Shown: in pieces, positions 16,091 to 24,012 of the stretch | Position numbering within the stretch: position 1 is the stretch's first letter | How the letters are laid out: each line of letters begins with the position of its first letter | Assembly: GCA_902363555.1 (NCBI GenBank) | Contig: CABJAM010000021.1 | Coordinates: 1-25,972, forward strand | Reading direction: 5' to 3' | Source: Lachnospiraceae bacterium | GTDB lineage: Bacteria; Bacillota; Clostridia; Lachnospirales; Lachnospiraceae | Length of the DNA: 25,972 nucleotides | Program-made: the position numbers and the translations under genes | The notes under the pieces: generated by a model | Database searches by the model: none | What the model was told of the DNA's origin: nothing | Seen by the model: only the letters and a program-made list of their open reading frames with translations

Positions 16091-16885
16091 ATGAATATTT
16101 ACGGAAATAACTTTACCTATGACAACATCCCCGCATCCCAATATAACGTCATGCTCTGTTCCTTTGAGCCGCCGCAGGAAACCCGTGAGACTGCCATTGT
16201 CCGGACACCGCTGCGCGGAGAAACCGGCCCGTACCGGGATGTTCCCAACTACTATGGGGTCAAATATACCGACGTCCTCAAATTTGACGCCGGGCTTATA
16301 AAATGTGACGGTTCCCCATTTACTGACAGTGAACGCAGGGAAATCGTCGCCTGGCTCACAGGCCCCATGTCTCCGGCCTGGCTGGTCATCGATGACGAGG
16401 ACCACAGGGATATCCAGTACCACGCTCTGTGTGTGGGATATTCCGAATACTGGCCCGACAGCCGGCTGCGCGGCCTGCTCTTTAGCTTTGAATGTGACGC
16501 CCCCTATGGCTATTCCCCGGAGGAAATGACTGAATTTCAGGCTACACCGGACGCACCGGCGGTATTTACGATCCAAAACACCTCCGATGAGCGCCGTTTG
16601 GATACATATCCCATCGTGGAGCTGAAAGCCAGTGCCACCGGCATCGTAACGCTGAAAAATTCCGCCTATCCGGAGGATATCATGGAGCTGTCGATGAAAA
16701 AAAGCCAGCAGCTCATTATTGACAATCAAATGGGGCTTATCGAGGACCAACTGGACATGTTCGACTATGCCACAGACACGAACCTGAAATGGCTCCGGCT
16801 GGCCTTTGGCGAAAACATACTGACCGTCACAGGCAGCGCCGCCGGCTGCATACGCTGCCGGTATATCCGAAAGGTGGGGATTTGA
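16091..16885 (+). CDS. Distal tail protein (Dit, siphophage tail family)
   Basis: A 264-aa protein matching the siphophage distal tail family, which forms the hexameric ring joining the tube to the host-binding hub. Recognisable features are the N-terminal segment MNIYGNNFTYDNIPASQYNV, the early strand TPLRGETGPYRDVPNYYGVKY, the mid-segment EIVAWLTGPMSPAWLVIDD, and YHALCVGYSEYWPDSRLRGLLFSFECDAPYGYS, where a conserved Asp-Ala-Pro-Tyr closes the N-terminal belt domain. A galectin-like C-terminal domain follows (about 160-264). ATG 16091 is chosen because GAGGTGA lies 9 nt upstream; an in-frame GTG at 16079 lies within that site. Its stop codon overlaps the start of the hub-fibre gene by one base, so the two are translationally coupled. 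Confidence 0.87.
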   Translation: MNIYGNNFTYDNIPASQYNVMLCSFEPPQETRETAIVRTPLRGETGPYRDVPNYYGVKYTDVLKFDAGLIKCDGSPFTDSERREIVAWLTGPMSPAWLVIDDEDHRDIQYHALCVGYSEYWPDSRLRGLLFSFECDAPYGYSPEEMTEFQATPDAPAVFTIQNTSDERRLDTYPIVELKASATGIVTLKNSAYPEDIMELSMKKSQQLIIDNQMGLIEDQLDMFDYATDTNLKWLRLAFGENILTVTGSAAGCIRCRYIRKVGI

Positions 16886-19800
16886 TGTTTGATCATAATT
16901 CGTTGGATAAAACAAAACCGCTGGATATATATTTATCCCGCCCAAGCGGACAACATTTAGGAAAACTTAACGGTATCAACAAAGCCCGGCTGCATATGTA
17001 CTTAAAAGATGCCTGGGAGATTGAATTTGAAGTTGATAAATATATCAGCGAAAAACCAAATAAAATTTATGACTATCTTCTGCCATTTATGGAAATCTTC
17101 ATTGATACGATCGGCTGGTTTCGGATAAATACATTGCCCACCGAAAATGAAAAGGATGGACGTGTTTATAAAACATTTACAGCCTATGGTATTGAAACTC
17201 AGCTATCAGATCTGGATATTAATCTAATGCATGCAAATTGCGGCACAGATACCTCACTTGAAATGTTTGATAAAAATGTTGATGCCTTTGGCCGCCCCAA
17301 AAGGAGTATTCAGTTTTACATCCGTAATGCCGATGATGATCCTGCCTCAAACAAATATTGGGGCCTGGGATTACTTAATATATTAGAACGGAACTACTTT
17401 TCCAAAAAGGGGTGGTCCATTGGTGAAGTATCCACATCACTTTTAAGTATAATCCGCTCTTTTGAGATTGACTCCGTGGACGGATTTTCTTTCTTAATGG
17501 GTGATTGTGCCAACGCATTCCAGTGTATTTTTACATTTGATCGCACCAATAAAAAGATTCATGCAACACCATCAAAGGACTTCGGTAAATCCCTTAATAT
17601 CGAATGTTCTTTTCGTAATCTGTTAAATTCGGTTACAATTACCGACCGGAGAGATAAACCTTATACAAAATTTGCAGTTCAGGGCGCTAATACGGACACG
17701 ACGATCACATATGTCAATTTCGGCAAAGATACCATTGAAAATCTAAGCTATGCTCTGTCCGAAAAATATGCTTCTCAGGAAATCAGAGATAAATATGATG
17801 CATACACCACTTATAGGGAAAGCCGTCGGAATGAATATACAAATACATGGACGGAAGGCTTAAAAATCCAATCTGAAAAAGATGAATTGATCAACCGTTA
17901 TCCTGTGGACGAAGTTACCGTAAAATGGAACGCTTATGAGCTTAAAGATCTATATAATGAACTCTCTATTTTTACTCAGATGAAACAAGATATTGAAGAA
18001 ACGTATACGATCAATGGTGTATTACAGGTCGAGAACTCACCGAAATACGCACTCTACCTCAGTATAAAAGATGTTATCATTCCGGATATCCAGACCGAAA
18101 TAGCCCGACAGGAAGCCGGGTCTGCAACAGAAGCGACCAAAGTGGATTATAAATTCAATTGGGATTTATATGGTATCAATGGATTAAAAGAACGTAAAAC
18201 GACCTGCAATAATATAATCACTACGTTATCTCAAGCAGGATATGATAAACCTCCTGGAAGTGAAAGTGACACCCTCTATAAAAAACAGCATGAACAATAT
18301 CTGAAAATGGTCCAGGCGGTCAAAGATATTGATGCGCGTCTGGCCGTTTTGAATGCACAGGTAGATACCTTGCAAAAACAATTGGATACCATTTCCGCAA
18401 AACGGGCACAGATTGTTAAAGATGTGGATATCGCGAATCCATCATTCGGGTTTACAGATTCAGAGCTATCTACAATTGAGACATTATATTCAGAAACCGG
18501 TTATAAAGATTCCAGTATTGAGGTTATTTATCCGGAGAATGTGGAGGATATAATTAAATGCGCCTGGAAACTATTAAAATCGGCCAAAGAGGAATTGGAG
18601 ATTGAATGTCGGCCACAAGTTACATTTTCAATCACCATGGATAATATCTACCACATCGATGCGTTCAAAAAAGCTGCAAATAAAATGGAAAATGGCGATT
18701 TTATCTACCTGGAACTTGATGGTGGATATAAAACAAAACAACGTATCATAGAAATCGAAACTGAATTGGTCAATTTCAATGATATGGATTTAAGAATGAC
18801 ATTTTCTGACATGACGAGTGCTTATGGGAAATATGATGACCTGCGTTTTCTAAAAGATCAATCAAACGCATCATCAAAAAACAATTTAACCCGTGATGAC
18901 AAAAAATACGTATCCAATATCGCAAATTCGGCTGCAAATAATGTATTAAATCAATATTTTAGCGGAGCCGGAACGATCTTTCCCAACGGTCTTTCTCAGG
19001 AAGACACTCTTATGCTTTCTGATGTCCTCTCAGGCCTTGTTCAGGGCAATCTTACACTGGAAGAATTAAAAGTTAAATTAGCCAAAATTGACAGTCTTGA
19101 AACAAACTCTGCCTTCGCAAAATATCTGGAGGCCGTGGCGATTGCAGTAAACTCCGGTAGATTTGACAGTTTAGATGCCGCGATTGCAAAAATCGATACA
19201 CTTCTGGCTGGGAATATCACATCGGAAAATATCAAATCTGGAAGTGTTACAACCGACCGCTTGAAGACAGAGGACGGCTGGATCACTCACGCCATGATTG
19301 CTCAGGGAGCTATCGAAACCGCGCAGATTGCCGACGGCAGCATCACGGATGCCAAGATCGTGGGGCTGACGGCCAACAAAATCACGGCCGGAAAGCTGGA
19401 TGCTGCGCAGATCGAGGTAGTAAATCTTAATGCAGCCAATATTACTGTGGGAACCATCAATGGACAACAGATTGCTCCGGGGGCAATTGACCTGGATAAA
19501 CTGGGGAGCGATGTGACCGATGTTATGAATGATGCGTCGGCCGATGCCCAAAAAGCCCTTGCGGATGCCGTGGAAGCTTATGATGCAGCATTAGCCGCAC
19601 AGACAGCAGCCGGCAGCGCGCAGGCTACGGCAGATGGCAAGAATACGGTATTTTATCAGACCACAGCTCCCGCAGTTACCGGAAGAAAGAAAAATGACAT
19701 CTGGTATGACACCGATGATGGCTATAAAATGTATCACTTTAATGGCAGCACATGGGTGGCGGACACATTCGGCACCAGTGCGATCACAAATGGGAGCATC

Positions 19801-22656
19801 TCGTCGGATAAAATTACAGACCTTGCGGTGACCAGCTCCAAGCTGGACAATCTCTCTGTGACTAACGCCAAGCTGGGTAATCTCTCTGTAACCAACTCAA
19901 AGCTGGATAATCTCTCTGTAACCAACTCAAAGCTGGATAATCTCTCTGTGACCAACGCTAAAATCGCGGATGCCACAATCGAGTCGGCCAAAATCAAGAC
20001 ACTGGACGCCGGTAAGATCACCACAGGAACATTGAGCGCCGACCGCATTGCCGCGGGGAGCCTTGCCATTGGCAAACTTGACAGCAGCACTCAGGGAACC
20101 ATTAACACAGCCAAGAATAATGCACAAAGTGCCATAAATCAGTTGACGGTTAATGCCCAAACGAAGCTGAATGGTCTGGAATTATTTGATCAGCGATATA
20201 ACAGTGATACAACCTGCAAGCCATTCGTATCCGGAACTTACACCATTGTACCGGCAACCGAAGTCGCCGGCGGTAATACGAATTCGGGGAATCTGATCAA
20301 AACGATAAGCGCTCCATATTTATATACCGATTATATACCGGTTAATACAGACCTCCCATTTTATTGGAGCATGGACGCCTATAATTTATCAACGAACAAT
20401 GGAACTATTTATGTTCAGGTTTGTTTTTATGATAAAAATAAAACGGCAATGACCACAAACGAGGCCGCGATAACTATGGTTAGTAATGTCTCTCTGCCCT
20501 CTGCAAATACATGGCATACATTGGAAGGCTGGAGCACAGTTCCCTCAATGACAGATGTGCGGAAAAAAGCTTATTATGCACGTATTCGATATATGCCAAG
20601 ATACAGTGAACAATCAGGAACCACGTATATCAGGAATGTACATTGGAAGCAGTTAGGAACGAATCAAATCGGACAGATAAACGCAATGGATCTTGTGTTG
20701 GCAAACTGGTGCTACAATAATGATAAAACCTATATCAATGGTGGAAAGATCTACACTGGAACGGTGTCGGCCAATCAGATTGCGGCCAACGCCGTTATCG
20801 CCGGAAAGATTGCCGCAAACGCGGTTACGGCCGGAACCATTGCTGCAAACGCGGTTACATCAGGAACTATTGCTGCCAATTCTGTAACAGTAGATAAACT
20901 GGCTGCTAATGCTGTAACTACGGAAAAGATTGCCGCCAATGCTATTACATCCGATAAGATTGTTGCAGGCGCTATCACAGCCGCTAAGCTTGCGGCAAAA
21001 ACCATTACAGCAAATGAGCTGGCGTCCAATTCAGTGACTGCGGAGAAGATTGTAGCTAACGCCGTTACAGCTGATAAAATTGTAGCCGGCGCTATCACCT
21101 CTGGTAAGATTGCGGCAAAAACCATCACGACCAATGAAATTGCCACTAATGCTGTTACAACTGATAAAATTGTAGCCAACGCCGTTGTTGCCGGAAAAAT
21201 CGCGACCAACGCAGTAACAGCCGGAACCATCGCTGCCAATGCGGTAACAGTAGACAAATTGGCTGCTAATTCTGTTACTACGGATAAGATTGCATCCAGA
21301 ACAATTACTACGGATAAAATTAAGGTAGGAGCTATTACAGCGAATGAGATAGCAGCAGGAACAATTACTGCTGATAAGATTAAGGCATCAGCAATTACGA
21401 CAGATAAATTAGCAACAGATGCTATAAAATCAAAAAATTATCAGTTTAAAAAGGCTGGCAGTCTGTTTGATTTAAGCAATGGTAAATTACAGATATACGA
21501 TGATGGCTATAACGCTTTGATTTCTGTCAACCATTATTCGACCGCTTCAAATGATTATGATTGGACCTCTTATTTCGGAAGTTCCGGAATCGAGTTCACG
21601 CGTGATATGGCAGGCACAATTGGCGAATTTCAATCATGTTTCCTCGGACCAGGGGCATTATCTATAAACGCTGGTCCAAGCGGCAGTTTTCATATTGGCA
21701 CTGACGGTATATCGACATCGATGCCTTTGGTAGTTAATGGTGTAAATATTGGCAATGCCATCTCCACGATAAATAACAATTTAGCGCAGAAATTGTCGTT
21801 GAGTGGTGGTACTATTTTCGGAAAACTAACCGTCAACGGAGAATTATGGGCCGGCAGCAAGGCTCTCATATGGACTGATGCGGAAGGAGGCAACTTGAGT
21901 TTAATAGCCCCAGATGGAACCAGATGGGAAATGGACGCCTTTAACGGTAATTTTCGTATATTCAAATATAATCCAGTAATTGGTTTTACGTTTGATAAAA
22001 ATGGAACATTAAGCTTAACTAAAGATGTCTATGCCTCTTGTATATACACATCTTATGGATTCAAAGTGAATGCAAATAACACCAATGGTTACATGTTTAA
22101 CAGTGGTGCTAAAATGTGGTCTCCAAGCGGCCAACATCTGTATTGGGGAGCATCCAATGAAGCTCAATGTTTCTTACATTTAGGCGTCCACGACAGTAGG
22201 TGGGCACTCGATGGTGATGTTAATAATGTTCTGGCCCTTGGTACCCCCAATCATCGCTGGACACAATTATATGCCGTATCCGGCTCCATAAATACGTCCG
22301 ATCGCAACGCAAAGGAAGATATCACGGCAATGCCGTCTGTGTATGAGGACGTTTTCATGGATTTAAAGCCAGTATCATACCGTTTTAAAGATGGTACTAG
22401 CGGACGCACACACACTGGGTTTATTTCACAAGACATGGAGGATACTCTCAAACAGCATGGCCTGACAACTACGGACTGGGCAGCAGTTTGCAAAGATAAA
22501 TCGGACGCCAATGATAGTTACGTGTATGGATTGAGATACGAAGAAATTATTGCATTAAACACTCACATGATTCAGAAATTGTACACTGAAATAGATGCGC
22601 TAAAGGCGCAAATCCTGGAATTAAAAGAGCTATTCGCTTTCAAGACGAGCCCTTAA
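16885..22656 (+). CDS. Tail hub (Tal)-fibre fusion with C-terminal S74 intramolecular chaperone; C terminus switchable
   Basis: A 1923-aa host-recognition protein. Residues 1-640 look like a siphophage tail hub (opening MFDHNSLDKTKPLDIYLSR, later FSITMDNIYHIDAFKKAANK), with a coiled region at 300-560. Then follow a short collar (about 925-965, KKNDIWYDTDDGYKMYHFNG), five 10-residue repeats (980-1029), a strand-rich possible carbohydrate-binding domain (about 1100-1260), 22 further 10-residue repeats (1299-1518), a receptor-binding tip, and a Peptidase_S74 domain. The tip and S74 region are encoded inside an invertible segment starting at residue 1629. SDRNAK (Ser1805, Lys1810) has the Ser-x4-Lys spacing of the S74 self-cleavage dyad. 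ATG 16885 overlaps the previous stop by one base. Composition turns AT-rich right at its start. The 3' end overlaps the opposite-strand alternative module by 27 nt. Confidence 0.9.
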   Translation: MFDHNSLDKTKPLDIYLSRPSGQHLGKLNGINKARLHMYLKDAWEIEFEVDKYISEKPNKIYDYLLPFMEIFIDTIGWFRINTLPTENEKDGRVYKTFTAYGIETQLSDLDINLMHANCGTDTSLEMFDKNVDAFGRPKRSIQFYIRNADDDPASNKYWGLGLLNILERNYFSKKGWSIGEVSTSLLSIIRSFEIDSVDGFSFLMGDCANAFQCIFTFDRTNKKIHATPSKDFGKSLNIECSFRNLLNSVTITDRRDKPYTKFAVQGANTDTTITYVNFGKDTIENLSYALSEKYASQEIRDKYDAYTTYRESRRNEYTNTWTEGLKIQSEKDELINRYPVDEVTVKWNAYELKDLYNELSIFTQMKQDIEETYTINGVLQVENSPKYALYLSIKDVIIPDIQTEIARQEAGSATEATKVDYKFNWDLYGINGLKERKTTCNNIITTLSQAGYDKPPGSESDTLYKKQHEQYLKMVQAVKDIDARLAVLNAQVDTLQKQLDTISAKRAQIVKDVDIANPSFGFTDSELSTIETLYSETGYKDSSIEVIYPENVEDIIKCAWKLLKSAKEELEIECRPQVTFSITMDNIYHIDAFKKAANKMENGDFIYLELDGGYKTKQRIIEIETELVNFNDMDLRMTFSDMTSAYGKYDDLRFLKDQSNASSKNNLTRDDKKYVSNIANSAANNVLNQYFSGAGTIFPNGLSQEDTLMLSDVLSGLVQGNLTLEELKVKLAKIDSLETNSAFAKYLEAVAIAVNSGRFDSLDAAIAKIDTLLAGNITSENIKSGSVTTDRLKTEDGWITHAMIAQGAIETAQIADGSITDAKIVGLTANKITAGKLDAAQIEVVNLNAANITVGTINGQQIAPGAIDLDKLGSDVTDVMNDASADAQKALADAVEAYDAALAAQTAAGSAQATADGKNTVFYQTTAPAVTGRKKNDIWYDTDDGYKMYHFNGSTWVADTFGTSAITNGSISSDKITDLAVTSSKLDNLSVTNAKLGNLSVTNSKLDNLSVTNSKLDNLSVTNAKIADATIESAKIKTLDAGKITTGTLSADRIAAGSLAIGKLDSSTQGTINTAKNNAQSAINQLTVNAQTKLNGLELFDQRYNSDTTCKPFVSGTYTIVPATEVAGGNTNSGNLIKTISAPYLYTDYIPVNTDLPFYWSMDAYNLSTNNGTIYVQVCFYDKNKTAMTTNEAAITMVSNVSLPSANTWHTLEGWSTVPSMTDVRKKAYYARIRYMPRYSEQSGTTYIRNVHWKQLGTNQIGQINAMDLVLANWCYNNDKTYINGGKIYTGTVSANQIAANAVIAGKIAANAVTAGTIAANAVTSGTIAANSVTVDKLAANAVTTEKIAANAITSDKIVAGAITAAKLAAKTITANELASNSVTAEKIVANAVTADKIVAGAITSGKIAAKTITTNEIATNAVTTDKIVANAVVAGKIATNAVTAGTIAANAVTVDKLAANSVTTDKIASRTITTDKIKVGAITANEIAAGTITADKIKASAITTDKLATDAIKSKNYQFKKAGSLFDLSNGKLQIYDDGYNALISVNHYSTASNDYDWTSYFGSSGIEFTRDMAGTIGEFQSCFLGPGALSINAGPSGSFHIGTDGISTSMPLVVNGVNIGNAISTINNNLAQKLSLSGGTIFGKLTVNGELWAGSKALIWTDAEGGNLSLIAPDGTRWEMDAFNGNFRIFKYNPVIGFTFDKNGTLSLTKDVYASCIYTSYGFKVNANNTNGYMFNSGAKMWSPSGQHLYWGASNEAQCFLHLGVHDSRWALDGDVNNVLALGTPNHRWTQLYAVSGSINTSDRNAKEDITAMPSVYEDVFMDLKPVSYRFKDGTSGRTHTGFISQDMEDTLKQHGLTTTDWAAVCKDKSDANDSYVYGLRYEEIIALNTHMIQKLYTEIDALKAQILELKELFAFKTSP
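19822..19971 (+). repeat. Five tandem 30-bp repeats in the fibre gene
   Basis: Five units encode the 10-residue motif LSVTNSKLDN with small changes. Units three and four are identical over a 30-bp stretch (19879-19908 and 19909-19938), so slipped-strand changes in copy number, always in frame, are likely. Confidence 0.9.
20779..21438 (+). repeat. Twenty-two tandem 10-residue repeats in the fibre shaft
   Basis: Bases 20779-21438 encode 22 consecutive decapeptides of pattern [IL]-A-A-N-A-[VI]-T-x-x-[KTE], for example IAANAVTAGT and LAANAVTTEK. The spacing never breaks. Codon choice differs between units, so the array is old rather than freshly expanded. Such repeats build fibrous trimeric shafts in phage fibres, which holds the tip away from the hub. 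Confidence 0.92.
21771..21812 (+). repeat. Left inverted repeat of the fibre switch
   Basis: The 42-bp element matches the reverse complement of 23417-23458 at 38 positions, with a perfect 24-bp core at 21771-21794 (begins AAATAACAATTTAGCGCAGA). It encodes NNNLAQK-x2-LSGGT within the fibre, and the reading frame phase is the same in both copies. Confidence 0.93.
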
Positions 22657-23403
22657 TTCATTTATCTCTGCATATAACTTCTGTATCATATGCGTGTTAA
22701 GGGCAACAATTTCGCTATAACGTAAACCGTACCTATACACATCACTGCTCTCATTTTTGTCCTTACACACAGCTGCTAAATCCATTGTCGTTAACCCATG
22801 ATTTCCCAGGGCTGTTTCCACATCCTGGGAAATGAATCCTGTATGGGTACGTCCACTGGTGCCATCTTTGAATCGATATGCAACTGGTTCCAAGTCGAAA
22901 AAGACTTTCTCATAAATAGATGGTAAAGCTTTGATGTCTGTTTTAGCATTTCGATCGGATGAATACACAGTTGGATCAACAGCAAAAATATTGGTATATC
23001 GATGGTTAGGACTACCTAATGCCAGGCGATTATCAACATCTGGATCAAGCGTCCAACGACTGTCGTGAACTCCAAGATGTAAGAAATAACCGGCCTCTGC
23101 TGAAGCACTAAAATATAGGTGTTGATTTCCTGTGGAATATATGCGGCCATGCTCTGTGCCAAAATATATACGAGAATTAAAAGGCATTCTAATATTGGAA
23201 TTAAATGTATTAAGAGCCTGATGATACATGATTCCGTCTTTATTATAGCTCCATATCCCTTTATTAAACGTTGAATCATACATTCCAGCCATATCCGAAC
23301 GATTTGCAGATGGTGGAGTTGCATAAAAATAGATTTGGTGTTTCAAGGCAGAGGCATTTTTAAAACCTATTTGTCGCTCTCCGTTAGCAGCATCTGCCAT
23401 CAT
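22630..23403 (-). CDS. Silent alternative fibre C-terminal module with S74 domain (promoterless, no true start)
   Basis: The reading frame gives 257 aa from an internal ATG but runs open upstream through the inverted repeat to 23458 and beyond (NNNLAQKFPLSGGTLQGGMM), showing it is the tail of a fibre gene rather than a whole gene. The first ~110 residues (for example RQIGFKNASALKHQIYFYA) are unrelated to the plus-strand tip. The last ~150 are homologous: HLGVHDSRWTLDPDVDNRLALGSPNHR, then SSDRNAK with the Ser-x4-Lys dyad, then SGRTHTGFISQDVE and LRYSEIVALNTHMIQKLY. It reads the opposite way from every other tail gene and lies within the switch. AAGGAGG directly precedes the ATG pair, but with only 1-4 nt of spacing, so separate translation is doubtful. 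It becomes expressed only after inversion. Confidence 0.88.
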   Translation of the reverse strand: MMADAANGERQIGFKNASALKHQIYFYATPPSANRSDMAGMYDSTFNKGIWSYNKDGIMYHQALNTFNSNIRMPFNSRIYFGTEHGRIYSTGNQHLYFSASAEAGYFLHLGVHDSRWTLDPDVDNRLALGSPNHRYTNIFAVDPTVYSSDRNAKTDIKALPSIYEKVFFDLEPVAYRFKDGTSGRTHTGFISQDVETALGNHGLTTMDLAAVCKDKNESSDVYRYGLRYSEIVALNTHMIQKLYAEINELRARLESE

Positions 23404-23416
23404 GCCTCCTTGTAAC

Positions 23417-23458
23417 GTACCACCACTTAATGGGAATTTCTGCGCTAAATTGTTATTT
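23417..23458 (-). repeat. Right inverted repeat of the fibre switch
   Basis: Reverse-complement partner of 21771-21812; the perfect core is 23435-23458. The core is not itself palindromic, unlike the dyad sites of Hin/Gin-type serine invertases, which leaves a tyrosine recombinase or homologous exchange as the likelier mechanism. Confidence 0.93.
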
Positions 23459-23495
23459 GACGCAGAGATATATCTATAAAGAAAGGAAATTAAAA

Positions 23496-23762
23496 ATGAA
23501 TAAAGAAGAACTCACAGAAATATCAGAAAACAAAGAAACCGTTAACCCTACCCAACCAGAAAAAGAAAAACCAATCGATCTATGGATCGAGGATGAAGGC
23601 CAGATGCTCTCGCAGGGTATTCTTGAGTGTGTTAACAAATCGCCACTGCCTCTTTCAGTTAAGAAAATAGTTCTAAGCAATTTATTCACAGAAATCATTA
23701 ACACTTACAACAAAAACATTACCGCTCAAAGAGAAGCATACGAAAACCAAAAGTCCGAGTAA
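23496..23762 (+). CDS. Unknown 88-aa acidic protein after the fibre switch
   Basis: A small soluble protein, MNKEELTEISENKETVNP at the start, then a Glu/Pro-rich linker, then a likely helical part (residues about 28-85, DEGQMLSQGILECVNKSPLPLSVKKIVLSNLF). I do not recognise the family; proteins of this size and position between fibre and lysis genes are common in Firmicutes phages and mostly uncharacterised. ATG 23496 follows AAAGGA (23482-23487) by 8 nt. It begins only 38 bp outside the inverted repeat, so it stays fixed whichever fibre tip is in use, and the promoterless layout means it depends on read-through from the fibre gene. A fibre-assembly or lysis-accessory role is guesswork. Confidence 0.68.
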   Translation: MNKEELTEISENKETVNPTQPEKEKPIDLWIEDEGQMLSQGILECVNKSPLPLSVKKIVLSNLFTEIINTYNKNITAQREAYENQKSE

Positions 23763-23874
23763 TAACAAAAAAACCTGACATACATAGCTTTGTAATCATT
23801 AATGGAATGAACATAACAACTATGTAAATAATAAACACTATCGATAATATTAACGCTGCCGTAATATTAGACAT
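23719..23874 (-). CDS. Possible 51-aa hydrophobic peptide on the minus strand
   Basis: A minus-strand frame starting MSNITAALILSIVFIIYIVVM encodes one clear membrane span and a short charged tail. It overlaps the 3' end of the 88-aa gene in antisense. The ribosome binding site is poor (GGAAA). It fills an otherwise empty AT-rich stretch, where hydrophobic frames arise by chance. It could be a type I toxin-like or lysis-related peptide, but the evidence is thin. Confidence 0.15.
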   Translation of the reverse strand: MSNITAALILSIVFIIYIVVMFIPLMITKLCMSGFFVITRTFGFRMLLFER

Positions 23875-23965
23875 TATGATTTCCAGTCTTGCCAACACAA
23901 ATTTATATGATATGGTGAGAAATTTCATTTACAAAAACTAAAAATAACTATTTATATAAAGATAG
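23763..23965. other. AT-rich non-coding stretch between fibre cassette and lysis genes
   Basis: About 200 bp without a convincing plus-strand gene. Apart from the doubtful minus-strand peptide, I see no repeat, tRNA or clear promoter. A 21-codon plus-strand frame near 23875 has no ribosome binding site. It ends at the terminator just ahead of the amidase gene. Confidence 0.4.
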
Positions 23966-23993
23966 AGCCTGCCATATTGGCGGGCTTTATTTT
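23966..23993 (+). terminator. Intrinsic terminator immediately upstream of the amidase gene
   Basis: AGCCTGCC (23966-23973) pairs with GGCGGGCT (23979-23986), 8 bp with one T-G pair, followed by TTATTTT. Only 9 nt separate it from the amidase ribosome binding site (AAGGA, 24003-24007). It ends late transcripts before the lysis genes unless they are read through. Confidence 0.75.
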
Positions 23994-24012
23994 GCAAGAA
24001 AGAAGGATAATT

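Larger units (their letters stand above)
21771..23458. other. Invertible 1688-bp DNA segment exchanging the fibre C terminus
   Basis: The segment is bounded by the inverted repeats and holds two convergent, homologous but diverged 3' gene ends. In the present orientation the fibre ends with the plus-strand module. Inversion would join residue 1628 to the other module in frame and give a 1904-aa fibre with a different tip and a related S74 domain. I checked the arithmetic: the recombined gene is 5715 nt, a whole number of codons. No recombinase gene is recognisable anywhere in the window. Confidence 0.85.

Noticed and set aside
16085..16945. 286-codon minus-strand frame opposite the distal tail gene
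   Set aside because: It mirrors the distal tail gene exactly, lacks a ribosome binding site, and its translation shows no recognisable fold.
19822..21438. CRISPR-like array, because of regular 30-bp periodicity
   Set aside because: The units are contiguous, diverged, and encode an unbroken decapeptide repeat in the fibre; there are no spacers.
21771..23458. Diversity-generating retroelement variable region
   Set aside because: No reverse transcriptase or template repeat is visible. The two modules differ over whole domains rather than at adenine-directed sites.
23875..23940. 21-codon plus-strand peptide upstream of the amidase terminator
   Set aside because: It has no ribosome binding site and is too short to support.
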